64,000 bases of DNA, taken from the NCBI GenBank assembly GCA_946406115.1, contig OX291557.1, forward strand, positions 21,236,501 to 21,300,500, read 5' to 3'. Below, one piece after another: positions 35,781-47,600 of the stretch. The notes under the pieces are model-generated. The model did not search any database and was not told the DNA's origin. It was given only the letters and a program-made list of their open reading frames with translations. Positions within the stretch are counted from its first letter, which is position 1; every line of letters starts with the position of its first letter. This DNA is from Apoda limacodes. Taxonomy: Eukaryota > Arthropoda > Insecta > Lepidoptera > Limacodidae. Made by a program: the position numbers and the translations under genes.

Positions 35781-37640
35781 TATCATTTGAGTCAAGTACG
35801 TAAACTACTACAAAACTGCGTTAACCTAAATCTCGAATAACTACGTAAATTATTTTAAACCTTTCTGCGAGCTAAGCTATTTGTATAGATAGATACTAAC
35901 ATCTAAGTAAATGAAACAAAATGTAAACCTGAAAAATGGCAAATTAAAATAAACCATCATTATGAAAATTGTAGGATAAACTAGAAAATATCCAACTAAG
36001 ATTAAGATTGCAATTATAATATCATCAGTGCTGGAATTATGATAGTAAGGAAAGTAGATAAACCTAAGAATTGTATGGACAAGTCACGACCCCGGAATGT
36101 AGATATAGTAGTATTAGAAATTTACTATTTAAAACCCCAAGTGCATGTCGAACTCTTGCAAAACGATGCAATTGTACCATTTTCATCAGACCATAGACTT
36201 CTAATAGGATTAATTAATTAATCTACAGAAGTTCCAGAGATATGTATGTATGGTAATGTATTTTTTTAAATAACTTTTAGCTATTTATTTTAAAATTTAA
36301 AAATAATATATTTGTAACCCTTACTACAAGCCCTTTCTTTGGTAGGTATGTAAGGTTAGTAAAACTTTTTTTAATGGACTTATTTGACCCCAAAGGCAAA
36401 ACATAATGCGAAGTTCATTTATTAACGTTAAATCTCCGTATTTTTACTATTAGACATTTTTCGGTGTTCTTCGACTCTGGAAAGTCGTCCCGCGGTCATG
36501 TTTCGAAAATCATCTATTAATTACGGCAAGAAACCCGTAAAAATACCTACGAGATTCTTTAAAGCAACGTACGTATTTAATTTACAGAAATTTATATGTG
36601 TATTAAATTCTCAACTCAATCGGCCCAGATGATTCGGAGCAAATTGGATGTGACAGACGGACAGAGAGACACACGATCCTATAAGGGTTTCGCTCTTTCA
36701 TTCGGACGTTCCGAACCATAATAATGAAACAAAATTATCACCAGTATAAATACATAGTTACTACATTTAACTGACTTCAAATCTCAACTAAATTACACCA
36801 CCTTCAAAACCCCACTAAAAAGTTAAAAATAAACCACGCGGATGGAACATTGAATTAAGTTTAGTGTTGAAGTAGAATTCCAAAACTTTGCAGTAAAGAT
36901 AGAACACATTTCTTTTTTGCCATTCCTCAATTAGTGTTCCATCTGCGTTAGGTTAATTTTTTAATTTTAGAGAGGTTTTCAAGACATTTTTTTTTATTTT
37001 TAGTTGGTAATTCGACAAATATTAGTAGGTCACTTTTATCAAAATCTTTTGAACAATTTTTTCTATAAAACGCTTTGTAGTTTCTTATTTCCGTGGTGCA
37101 ACTTCTACATCCGAAAAATTTACAAACTGCTAAAAAAACGGCAAGAATCTGTACATTACTAGAATCAAAATTTTGATCTTTTTTTTTTTTTTTTTGTACT
37201 AATAGGCAATTATATACAAGTACGAACAGAAATAATAGCAGAAATATTCACTATGTTGGTAGTGTAAGTAAGTGAGAAAAGAAAGAACTCCATTGTCGTA
37301 GCTACTATCACTGAATCATAACCTAGTTTATTTATGGTCGAAGCGGGGCTTCAAGGCAATTTTGTGGGAAATACCCGTTAAAAGTCTAGATCAAGCGATT
37401 TGTGAGGCTGGAGGTGATATAACTACACGTGAGTGGTCAATTCTGGGGTCCTCGTTAAAAACGGTTATAAGTGCAAAATTTACTTTACTATTAAGACGAT
37501 CAACAAGTTTTTTTCCTATAAATAGAAAGGTTAGTAGCGTTAAAACGCATATCTATTTATACCAATGTATGCAGTAATTTTTCGATTAAAATTGTTTATT
37601 TAACTCAAAATCACAAATTTTGGACTTCGACTATTTTTTA
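35781..37640. other. Mostly anonymous; possible LINE endonuclease trace
   Basis: The frame 36039-36221 ends FSSDHRLLIGLIN, recalling the SDH motif of LINE endonucleases, but the rest does not match convincingly. About 36650-36720 holds a tail fragment (GACAGACGGACAGAG, ATCCTATAAGGGTTTCG) of the dispersed repeat family. Nothing else was seen. Confidence 0.35.
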
Positions 37641-39039
37641 CGCGCCTTGCCCGTGGTACAGTTGTGATAGTTCGGTTAACCGGTCCCCAGGCATAACAGC
37701 TCGCCTGGCAGGAGATCTCGTCTTTGCCGCCACCCCACATTTGGTGACCCCGAGCTGAACATTGACGCACCTTCCGCAGCAGCAGCCTACTTCTTCCTAC
37801 CAGGTACACGGACCAGTTTTCAACCGTACGCTTCGCATCTCAGAGCCTTCATCAGGACCTATCGCAGCACTTCAGCGCTTCCTAGGAGCTGCAGGAAGCT
37901 CCTCTCCGGCGACGCATCTGTACAGATTCCCAACCTGTTGAGGATTCACACTCCAGCGTGGCACTTCCTCGGTACAGCATCATACCACTCACTCACGTGC
38001 GTGGCAATATCTACTCGTCGCTTCTGCCGCTAACTCTAGCCAGTGTCTCGATTCAAAGGGACACACAGCCAACCATTCAAAGAGACCAAAGAGACCGAAG
38101 CGCAAGTTAGTGGACCACGGCGGTCCCCAGGCAATAACACCTCGCCTGGCAGGAGATTTCCTCTTTGCCGCCGCCCCACAGAGCGATGAAAACGTACAGT
38201 TATGATGATAATTTGGTTGACAAGATTAGTGTTCTTTAAAAACACATAAATTATTAAACTAAATAGGACTAAAACGATAAGACGCTTGAAGGAAAAAATA
38301 ATTAATTTTAATTGAGTTTACAAAGATAGGTACCACAAACAAGGCAAATATAATCGTACATTTAAGTAAGTAGTTTTTCAAGAGCATGCCCAACTGATAT
38401 CTTTTCATCTATAATTTCTTATTGAACGTGCCGTATTGCGTCATCTCTTAATACGTATTCACGCCTGCGTTTGTTAGGAATTTTTTAAACTTTGATTTTC
38501 TAATCTGTGTTTCTTTATTGAATTTTTGTAAGACATGGAGGAGTCTTAATATATTAACAGTATTCTTATTAAAATAACGTTAATTTTCAAATTCCAGCTT
38601 TTTACTATGTTATTTGACCGATGCCGTTCGCCAGATACTAAAACATCGGCGAAATTTACTTTTTATCCAATTTTTTTTATGTACTTGAAAAAAAAAGAAA
38701 AAAAAATTAATAAATTTTGAAAAAAAAATTCTATTCTTACGACAGATAATTAATATATATGTCAAACGTTAAAACTTGTCATATTCACATGCTTCCTAGA
38801 GCGGCCAGTATTAGACCAGTTGTCAGTGTGTAAAAAGATTTCTTTTTCCGGGGTACAGTCAACTGGACTAAAGAAAACTTATTATATTCCCTGGTACAGT
38901 TAACTGGACAAAAGAAAATTTATTTATTCTATGGTACAGTTTACTGTACGTTACTGTCCGGTCAACTGTACTACTGCATAAAATTTCAACGATGGTCCAG
39001 TTAACCGAACTATCACAATTGTGCCACGGGCAAGGCGCG
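37641..39039. mobile_element. 1.4-kb DNA element with 46-bp inverted ends
   Basis: The left end 37641-37686 (CGCGCCTTGCCCGTGGTACA and onward) and right end 38994-39039 are inverted copies with about 42 of 46 bases matching. Flanks read ATTTTTTA and ATTTTTTG, a possible 8-bp target duplication with one mismatch. The right subterminal region carries spaced copies of GGTACAGTTAACTGGAC at about 38852, 38893 and 38933. The interior is a GC-rich segment followed by AT-rich DNA with no transposase, so the element is non-autonomous. The 8-bp duplication would suit hAT- or P-like elements, but the CGCGCC terminus does not decide it. Confidence 0.65.
37680..38178. repeat. GC-rich segment bounded by 58-bp direct repeats
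   Basis: GGTCCCCAGGCA, CTCGCCTGGCAGGAGAT and CTTTGCCGCC followed by CCCCACA occur at 37680-37737 and again at 38121-38178 in the same orientation. The first copy is followed by TTTGGTGACCCCGAGCTG, reminiscent of the leader next to an LTR in insect Ty3-like elements. The repeat could be the 3' part of two LTRs, each ending in CA, with an LTR-retrotransposon relic captured inside the larger inverted-repeat element. No gag or pol motif is visible. Confidence 0.45.
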
Positions 39040-39189
39040 ATTTTTTGCTAAGACCCCAGAATTGCTTCCAGATAACAGTCTTGACAATGGAATAGCATTG
39101 AGATGTATTTTTTTTAGATTGTTGTGTACTAAATATTTTTTTAATGATAATTGATCCTAATCCTTAAAAAATAAAAATATGTTTTTAGT

Positions 39190-39480
39190 GTTCTCTACCT
39201 CAAAAGGGGAAAAATAAACCCTTTAGTCCGTTTGTCTCTCTGTCTGTCTGTCTTTTTCTCAGGAAAGCGTGAAGGTATCAAGTTGAAATATCAAATATTA
39301 AGGTCTACGGTCTCTTGAAGCTGTAAGCTTCTAAGTCAACGTCCATTTCTGTCACATATTTTGGCATAAAAAAATAATTCAAAACCTATAGGCTACTTCC
39401 CATTATCCTAGAATCATGAAACTTGACACGAAGCAAGATCTTACATCACAAATATAGCAAAAAATTCCAAATTAGTTAAT
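39190..39480 (-). repeat. CCGGCCAAGTGCG-family repeat tail, minus strand
   Basis: It matches the reverse complement of 13770-13915: CTACCTCAAAAGG, GTCTGTCTGTCTTTTTCTCA, then GCGTGAAGGTATCAAG and CTTGAAGCTGT. The head is missing. Confidence 0.7.
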
Positions 39481-39528
39481 TTGTAGTTATAAAACTTTAA
39501 AAAAAAGTTTGTCTGTCAGTCTTTTATT

Positions 39529-39665
39529 GGATTTCTGAAGGGTCGGCAACGCGCAAGTGATACCCCTGGTGTTGCAAGCGTCCATAGGCTACGGTGACCG
39601 CTTACCATCAGGCGGGCCGTAAGCTTGTTTGCCACCTTAGTGGTATAAAATAAAAAAAATAAAAA
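39529..39665 (+). mobile_element. LINE 3' UTR tail, 5'-truncated
   Basis: Only the 3' UTR of the CR1/Jockey-like LINE is present (GGGTCGGCAACGCGCAAG to CCACCTTAGTGGTAT, then an A-rich tail). No coding part remains. Confidence 0.8.
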
Positions 39666-40011
39666 AATAAAGTCTCTCAAAACAATTTTACTCAAGAACG
39701 CGTGGAGGTGTCAATTTGAAATTAATTTTCCATGCACCAATTGTATTATGTACTTGTGTGTTCTAAATTCTCATTTATTTTTTATTTACAATAAACTCTT
39801 GTATGTATGCGTTATGAATAAATACATTTACATAAATAAATTAAATTAACATTCTTAGACAACTTTGTATGGTAATTATTTATTATGAATGCATAGGGTA
39901 CATGTGCATTGTGTGTATTATACATTTATTTTAATGATTTGAAATACGTAAATAATACAAACCGTATACCTACATATTACAAGTAGAGATCGATAAGATA
40001 TGTGAACATTA
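39666..40011. other. Anonymous AT-rich stretch
   Basis: Nothing recognisable was seen. Confidence 0.4.
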
Positions 40012-41600
40012 GGTTAAATACTTATAGGTATCTACTACTATAGCTCAAACTTTCAAGTTTAGTTACGGTTAAATACTCAGTGGTATCTACACTAAAGCTC
40101 AAACTGTGAATTTTAGTTACAGTTAAATACTTATTGGTATCTACACTAAAGCTCAAACTGTCAATTTTAGTTACAGTTAAATACTCATTAGTAACTCTTA
40201 CTAAAGCTCAAACTGACAACTTTAGTTACGGTTAAATATTCATTTGTATCTACTAATAGAGCTCAAACTAATATTTTAGTTACAGTTAAATACTCATTGG
40301 TAACTCGTACTAAAGCTGAAACTGACAACTTTAGTTACGGTTAAATACTCATTTGTATCTACTAATAAAGCTCAAACTGACAATTTAAGTTACAGTTAAA
40401 TACTCATTGGTAACTCTTACTACAGCTCAAACTGACAACTTTAGTTACGGTTAAATACTCATTTGTATCTACTAATAAAGCTCAAACTGACAATTTAAGT
40501 TACAGTTAAATACTCATTGGTAACTCTTACTACAGCTCAAACTGACAACTTTAGTTACGGCTAAATACTCATTTGTATCTACTAATAAAGCTCAAACTGT
40601 CAATTTAAGTTACAGTTAAATACTCATTGGTAACTCTTACTAAAGCTCAAACTGACAACTTTAGTTACGGTTAAATAATCATTTTTATCTACTAATAAAG
40701 CTCAAATTGTAAATTTTAGTTACAGTTAAATACTCATTGGTAACTCTTACTAAAGCTCAAACTGACAACTTTAGTTTCGGTTAAATACTCATTTGTATCT
40801 ACTAATAAAGCTCAAACTGTCAATTTAAGTTACAGTTAAATACTCATTGGTAACTCTTACTAAAGCTCAAACTGACAACTTTAGTTACGGTTAAATAATC
40901 ATTTTTATCTACTAATAAAGCTCAAATTGTAAATTTTAGTTACAGTTAAATACTCATTGGTAACTCTTACTAAAGCTCAAACTGACAACTTTAGTTTCGG
41001 TTAAATACTCATTTGTATCTACTAATAAAGCTCAAACTGTCAATTTAAGTTACAGTTAAATACTCATTGGTAACTCTTACTAAAGCTCAAACTGACAACT
41101 TTAGTTACGGTTAAATAATCATTTTTATCTACTAATAAAGCTCAAATTGTAAATTTTAGTTACAGTTAAATACTCATTGGTAACTCTTACTAAAGCTCAA
41201 ACTGACAACTTTAGTTTCGGTTAAATACTCATTTGTATCTACTAATAAAGCTCAAACTGTCAATTTAAGTTACAGTTAAATACTCATTGGTAACTCTTAC
41301 TAAAGCTCAAACTGACAACTTTAGTTACGGTTAAATAATCATTTTTATCTACTAATAAAGCTCAAACTGTTAATTTTAGTTACAGTTAAATACTCATTGG
41401 TAACTCTTACTAAAGCTCAAACTGACAACTTTAGTTTCGGTTAAATACTCATTTGTATCTACTAATAAAGCTCAAACTGTCAATTTAAGTTACAGTTAAA
41501 TACTCATTGGTAACTCTTACTAAAGCTCAAACTGACAACTTTAGTTACGGTTAAATAATCATTTTTATCTACTAATAAAGCTCAAACTGTTAATTTTAGT
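40012..41600. repeat. Satellite array: 55-bp monomer, 220-bp higher-order repeat
   Basis: About 29 head-to-tail monomers of 55 bp are present, each carrying AAGCTCAAACTG, TTTAGTTAC and GGTTAAATACTCATT. Two monomer types alternate (ATTGGTAACTCTTACTAAAG versus ATTTGTATCTACTAATAAAG), giving a 110-bp dimer. From about 40681, pairs of dimers become a 220-bp unit marked by TTAAATAATCATTTTTATC, which starts at 40681, 40901, 41121, 41341 and 41561. Monomers at the left edge are the most diverged and the right part is nearly homogeneous. Both edges are abrupt. The array is non-coding. Confidence 0.95.
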
Positions 41601-43606
41601 CACTGGAACTTCATCAACGTCACAGTCTTTTGCTTGATAAACTGGTATTTAATACAAGTTGCCTACTTCGTTCAAAGCAGGCAAAAGAAATCCGGGACGA
41701 CGCCAATCCGCTAGACAGACATAGTAAAGAAGGTTGAGGACCAACCACAACATACAGGCATCCATCCGCGTAAAACTTGTTTATATTAGGTGATTGATTT
41801 AGTATTGGATTATGGTGTTTTTTAATTATTTAGATTTATGTTGATTAAATTAAATTATTTAATTTTTTTACTTTTTAGTATTAGCTAATAAAGAATATCG
41901 TCCAAGTACTCTGGAGTACTTACTCACGACAAATCTAACAAGTCCAAACTCGATAAGATTGCGTCGTTATGTTACAAAGTTCCTACGGCCAACTAATGTT
42001 GGCTCTATCATCAGAGCAGCTCCAGGGTACCAAAGTGTAACTAAATTTAACCCTAATTTGACACCGCAAAAGAAACAAAATATGATATAAGGATATTGTC
42101 ATCTTTGGTATTTTGTATAATTAATTTGTAGTAAGTGGTTCATTAATTACTTTAGGCTTTTATGGGGGAGAAGGGGTCGAGCTGAAGCTCACTTTGTGTA
42201 ACGTGGGGGGGTGAAAATCACGTATTTTTTTTCTTTAGAAACAGTGTAAAATTGCGAGAGAAATGGGTAAAATTTGGTGAAACCTGTTTATTTATTAAAA
42301 TATGACTAAATCCTACAAAATATTATTTATCGCACTTATGCGAACGCCACAAAGTAGCAAATTATATTTTTTTAAATAAATTTAACGCAATGTAGCAAAG
42401 ATTAACGTATTTACAGTAAAAATAAGCATTATGAAAAATCTCACGTAAGATTAGGGTAGCCGGAGGGGTCGAGCCGAATCTCACGACATCTCACCATGAT
42501 GGGAGGAGGTTCAAACATGGCCAAAATAGCTTCACGTAATTATTTGTATATCTGAATATAGTTAACTCAAAATTATAGTTTTTTTTTTCTACCAAAAACA
42601 TACAATCGAAAAAAAACCTGAAACTTGTAAAGCCTTGCCTTTTTCACCGCCAGAAAAGGTTCACTTACCCCTTTTTTTTAATTTGTAAAATAGGAAATAA
42701 ATATTGAATTTTTAGTTGCAATATAAATCGAAGAACTTCGTGTTTGTTTGTTAAGCGTAAACTTAATATTTTTTTGTTGTGGAAATCATTATAATAAAAA
42801 AAAATATTTGTTAGGTTTTAATTTTGTGGCTATTTTATACACGGCGCAGTGACACGATCCAAACATTGACATTAGTATATATTCATATTTTTTAACCAAA
42901 AAGTCATCCAGTACAATTTAACAATATAATAGTCTATACTTTACCTACTTCCCAAGATTACGTCATACATCAAATCATGGTATAACAATACTTAAACCAC
43001 ATTGTCCCACAAAGCAAACCAAGCCTGTGCCCGTGCGCCTTGAGCAAGATTCCGCGCATCAACCGTGCGGTACGTAATTACGCCCTATCAATGCGGCAAT
43101 GCTTATTGAAAGCCACTAGAGGGCGGGTGTGGTGGCGGGTAGTAATTTGATGGATTAGGGAACACACCCGCCGTACGGTAACCAGTAATGATGAAATCAA
43201 TGCCTTATCTTCAGATATACTCGTGGGAGTAAAAGTATATACATAAAGTTTTGATGACTGTAGGTCAGGTGGATAGATGCCCTGATATCAAGTGTCTGAC
43301 TTCAAGTGGAGTGGACTGATGTGTTGGTGTTAAAAGTTAACACCACGAGGCGTGACCAATGTAGTTTCATTCAGTAACGCGAGTTTACTATGTTTCACGT
43401 AGGTACTTTTCAAATATAACAGATGGCGCTATTTTTTTAGTATGAAAAAAAGAACTTCTAAACATTTACTTGGCCATATGTTTCCCTTTTTGTATCAATG
43501 AATTACAAATTAATTAAAGAGCAAAGCAAAATGATGATTTTTCTTTTATTTAACAATTTTGGGGTAACTTTTCAACGTACACAGTTGAACTAACGGATGA
43601 TTTTTG
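41601..43606. other. Anonymous stretch after the satellite
   Basis: Two GGGGTCGAGC-containing segments (near 42175 and 42465) look like pieces of one old repeat. A GC-richer segment at 43020-43190 has no open frame of interest. No gene was found. Confidence 0.4.
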
Positions 43607-43777
43607 ACGTGACAACGTCTTATAAATTGGTTTGCCGGGTGACACTTCAAGAAACTGCGTTACGCTCCGCTCACGTTATGCGCTCACAATGAGAGCGAGT
43701 GAGAGGCACGCGGCATGGTTAGCCCGCCTAAGAGCGAGAGAGACAGACATAAAAAGTGAAAGGCACAAGTTGTCACG
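43607..43777 (+). mobile_element. MITE, subfamily A, copy 2
   Basis: The sequence is almost the same as 6432-6603, including the subfamily A block GCGGCATGGTTAGCCCGCC and the end GGCACAAGTTGTCACG. The near identity suggests that both inserted recently or that the family is young. Confidence 0.85.
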
Positions 43778-44079
43778 ATTCCGGACGGTTGTCCGACACT
43801 AATTTTTTTTTACACGTACCCCATTGTGTGGGTTATCTTTGGATAGATCTTCGAAAATGCATCAGAGGTTCTTTTACTACGGAACCTGCCAATATATCAA
43901 TACTTTAACAATTTTGTCTTATACTTTGGGGATATGACTAAAAAGAAGAAAATATTTAGCATGTTGCGTACTTAGAGCGCTTATTTTTTACTTTATAATG
44001 GAGTTTTATACTAATTTAATTTTTTTTTTTTTTTTTGTTGCTACTTTAACCAACAACCTAGCAAATAATAAATAAATAT
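43778..44079. other. Anonymous AT-rich stretch
   Basis: Contains a long T run near 44022-44036. Nothing else was seen. Confidence 0.4.
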
Positions 44080-44337
44080 TTTTTTTGGACATTACACACA
44101 GCGCCGTCTGACCCCAAAGTAAGCAAAGCTTGTGTTATGGATACCAGACAGCGGAAACAGATACATACATATTACTTTTTTTTTTGCAAATACAAACATA
44201 TTCTATTTAAATACACCCAGACTTAAGACAAACACAAATGTTTTTTTTTTATCACATTAATGTTTGTCTAATGCGGGAATCGAAACCACACCCTCTGCAC
44301 AGCAGTTGGCCGCACTGCCAACTAGGCCGCGAGGGAG
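44080..44337 (-). mobile_element. tRNA-derived SINE, near complete
   Basis: On the minus strand the head (44337 downward) reads like a tRNA: an A-box region GCGGCCTAGTTGGCAGTGC and a B-box region GTGGTTTCGATTCCCGC. The body follows (TTTGTGTTTGTCTTAAGTCT) and the 3' part carries CAGACGGCGCTGTGTGTAAT. These boxes are the internal RNA polymerase III promoter of such SINEs. A 3' partial copy lies at 9643-9765. Confidence 0.75.
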
Positions 44338-44517
44338 TAAAAATAAAAATAAATAAAAGATGTTAAAATTGTTCGTCGCTCGTTATACCCGTATATCATA
44401 AGTCCACATAAATAAAGGTAGTCGGAGAGATCCGCTAGTTATAATTTTTTCCATTATTAAAAAAAATGATAAAATATAAAATACATATGTGAGTCCGCTG
44501 TTATAATATAGCTACCT

Positions 44518-44576
44518 AAAAACCGGCCAAGTGCAAGTTGGACTCGGGCACCGATGGTTCCGTATCACTATAGAAT
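44518..44576 (+). repeat. CCGGCCAAGTGCG-family repeat head
   Basis: AAACCGGCCAAGTGCAAGTT, GACTCGGGCACCGATGGTTC is the recognisable 5' end only. It sits just ahead of the LINE tail. Confidence 0.65.
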
Positions 44577-44589
44577 GTCAACCAAATTT

Positions 44590-44719
44590 GGATTTTTGAA
44601 GGGTCGGCAACGCGCGAGTGTTACCCCTGGTGTTACAAGCGTCCATAGGCCACGGTGACCGCGTACCATCAGGCGGACCATGTACATACCTACCTTACCT
44701 TAGTGGTATAAAAAAAAAA
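44590..44719 (+). mobile_element. LINE 3' UTR tail, 5'-truncated
   Basis: The 3' UTR of the CR1/Jockey-like LINE (GGGTCGGCAACGCGCGAG and onward) is followed by an A tail. The GCTTGTTTGCCACC block has been rearranged to a TACCTACCTTACC sequence. The 72-codon frame starting here is accidental. Confidence 0.75.
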
Positions 44720-46208
44720 TGCACGAGCCGGTGTTTATTACATGTTATCTATAATAAAAGTTTTATATGTACAGAGAGTGGCCAAATTATTATACTCAAA
44801 CACAATTTTTCGTTTTTATGTAATATATTTACATAAAAAGGATTATACACTCAATTCAAGAATATACAAAAAAACAAATATAACTTTTATAGTAAGAACA
44901 TTACCACTTTGTACTGGACATAAAACTTTTATAAAATGTGTGGACTACAAAAGAAAAAATCAACTAGTAAATGAAAACTAATTAAAAATGACATTAGAAT
45001 TTAGTTAAACATCTCAGCGCTCATAAAAAAGTCACAGTTCACATTTTGAGTATCCTACGATGTATAAAATTATTCAAACTGCCGGAGAAAAGTTGACAAA
45101 ATATTAGCGAACTTAAAATTAAATTTATAAATAATTCAATGTGGCAAAAAATGCTTTTTTAATGTTTTATTTTAGTGTTAGTGCATTTAAGCAACATAAA
45201 ATTACATGATTCGTTTATTGTAAATATTTATGAATAATATTTACGTAATATTATGTCTGACTCTAATAAATTTGACCAACCTGTTTTTGCGAGCGAGCAA
45301 AAACCACAAAAACATTTCCTGTATGAAGTCCCTCTTAAATTTCTACTTTTTTTATTGTTTGTTTCGAAATCTCCCACAATAATACATTAAATTCTGTGAC
45401 AATTTCAGGATTCTACTTTTTTCGGTTTATAAGATAGGGCCTCTTAAGTTTATAAATTTTCGCATTCCATTACCAATTTAAAAAAAGGAAAAAGGTATTT
45501 TACCAAAAAACTACGCATTTGATCCTTATATTTTTAAATTAGAACCTCTAAAGGTCGGACAGACCTGTACATATAGACAGCGTAGGCTTAGTAACACGGC
45601 TCCATTTGGAAAAGGCACCCTGTGGGTACGGAACCCAAAGGAACGTTAATTTCGTCATCTATATTCAGTCATGTTGTAAACATGTAGAGGATATATATTT
45701 TCCCACTAATGGTTGAGTTTTATTATTGTTTGATTGGCAGGATAGCCAGAGTCGGAACTCTTGTCACTTAATGCGGCCCTAAACCTTATACAGCTACAAT
45801 AGTGCTAATTTGCATACATATCTTAGTTTTATCTTTATAAGTAAGTCTTATTAACAACAAACACTAAAATGCTACACAACCAAACCATTTTTTCGCTTTA
45901 ATCCAAGTATTCGTGTATACTACGTTAACCCCAAGTCCATATTAAATCCAACTTTGTTGGCAAAAAACATAATTCCGTGAAACAGCAATAAAGAAATACG
46001 ACTGTTTCCCAGAGTCACAACTAGTAACAAGTAAACTTGAGTATACAAGAGTCGATAAATCAGAGAGAATACCGTGTCTTGGTCGCAGAACACAAGGCCC
46101 ACGAGAGACACGTCACGACGACCGACGACGCGCTGGAGGAAATGTTAGGAATGTCTCGAAACAAGAGTTCAAATGAACCGAACATCAAAACTATACTGCG
46201 TCAATCTA
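44720..46208. other. Non-coding stretch with a decayed dispersed repeat
   Basis: Around 45560-45640 (GGTCGGACAGACC, GGGTACGGAACCC) there is a degraded tail of the CCGGCCAAGTGCG family. Nothing else was recognised. Confidence 0.4.
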
Positions 46209-46310
46209 TCTATACTAATATTATAATGGCGACAGTAACTCTGTCTGTCTTTTCCTTCTTGCTGAAAATTTTATTTTATTTTAAAGTATTAGATATCCGG
46301 AGTAGGTAGG
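46209..46310 (+). mobile_element. Helitron-like 5' end fragment
   Basis: TCTATACTAATATTATAATG is a good match to the lepidopteran Helitron 5' terminus and is followed by GCGACAGTAACTCTGTCTGT. No 3' end was found, so the element is truncated or too diverged to bound. Confidence 0.55.
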
Positions 46311-46619
46311 TAGGTACCTGAAGCCAGCGAATGAACTAATGCTGAATAAACTGATCAAAGATTAATTTGAGTTCCTTATAAAAAAAACCTTTTAAACGAT
46401 ACCAAGCAGGTACCTATAGCACAACGAAAAGAATTTCCTTATTTTTTTTTTAAATTATATTGGCATAATATAAGAGAGAAATGCAGGCAAATCAACATTT
46501 AATGTTTTTCTTATGGCAACACCACCGAATTTGACAGACAAACAGCACTGGTCCCAAGCTGATTGAGGTAATAATAAATTAAAAATATTCTCTATGACCA
46601 ACTAGCTCGCATCCAATTA
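46311..46619. other. Anonymous AT-rich stretch
   Basis: Nothing recognisable was seen. Confidence 0.35.
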
Positions 46620-47600
46620 ATCTAACAAACAAGGAAATTTCAAAATTGGACATAAGCGTAAAAAGTAAATGAATTTTGGGACAAAATTAAAATTTAATTT
46701 TGGAACAAGGTTTTGGTAATCCCGTAAAATATAAAATTTATCTAAAATATAAAGTTCACAATTTTTCAATAATTTAGATTTCAGTAATGTAGAATTAAAG
46801 TTCAATGATTTAGAGAAAGATTAACGTCTTGAAATTTGTTGATTATATGTATCAGATCAGTTTTTACATCGCTTATTGTACTTCTTAGGGTGCCGTCACC
46901 TAAATACCAAATGTTTAATTTTGAATTTAAATCTGTGATTGCAGGATGAATGCCCAAACTAAATAATATGGTCCTAAAGGATCACCTTGGTGTACACCGA
47001 CTTCTGACTTTATTATGTTAATTTAATAAAATAATTTAGAAGATTGGTTGTAATTTTACCAAACATAAGGATAGGCTGCCGAAAGATGGGTGAGGACTTC
47101 GTCAAGGACGGTTTCCCTATTAAAGAGTTAAAAGCATTCCTCACATCAATTTTAAGAAGAACGTCGACATTTTTGTCTAAAAGAAAGCTACGAACTGAAT
47201 GAACAGTGGCCTCGCAGCCCCCTTTGCTTCCGACACCAACTTGGTGAGGTTGACATTTGGCTTCCAAGGTGGCGACTATGCGCTTACAAACTAGTTTTGA
47301 AGTAAGGCGGCGAAAAGTGCTCCCAATTGCAATAGGCCGAATACAGCCATCTTGTTTATTGAAAGCACCAAGTCTAGCACCGAAAAAAGTGGGATTAAAT
47401 TGTGAAATAACTTGACCGAAAAAAATCAAATTACGGAGTTAGATTTCGCTGGTGATTATATCACTCAAAAGGACTCCACCAGCGTCACCAGCAGAAACAC
47501 TAACTAAATCTTTTAAGTTGTGGAGTCAGCCCGTCAATGCCACCGCTGGAGCCGTTTGAGAAGGACCCAATGGCAGCATTAGTGTCATGTTTATCAACAT
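46620..47600 (-). pseudogene. Non-LTR retrotransposon reverse transcriptase relic with mutated catalytic motif
   Basis: Minus-strand reading across frames gives SFSNGSSGGIDGLTPQLKRF, then ARLGAFNKQDGCIRPIAIGS and TFRRLTSKLVCKRIVATLEA. Next come HQVGVGSKGGCEATVHSVRS and motif A, LLKIDVRNAFNSL (catalytic Asp kept). After a damaged stretch comes motif B, VGVHQGDPLGP. A frameshift follows, then IHPAITDLNSKLNIWYLGDG, where the usual YLDDG is now YLGDG, so one catalytic Asp is lost. Trailing sequence to about 46620 (NCELYIL) fits the downstream region. Order and spacing match one LINE ORF. The family differs from the CR1/Jockey-like copies elsewhere in the window. It is non-functional. Confidence 0.8.

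Noticed and set aside
36039..36221. A possible LINE endonuclease fragment ending FSSDHRLLIGLIN.
   Set aside because: Only the SDH motif fits; the upstream residues do not align with endonuclease blocks I know.
40012..41600. Regularly spaced repeats considered as a CRISPR array.
   Set aside because: Units are continuous 55-bp tandem monomers without unique spacers, the genome is eukaryotic and no cas gene is present.
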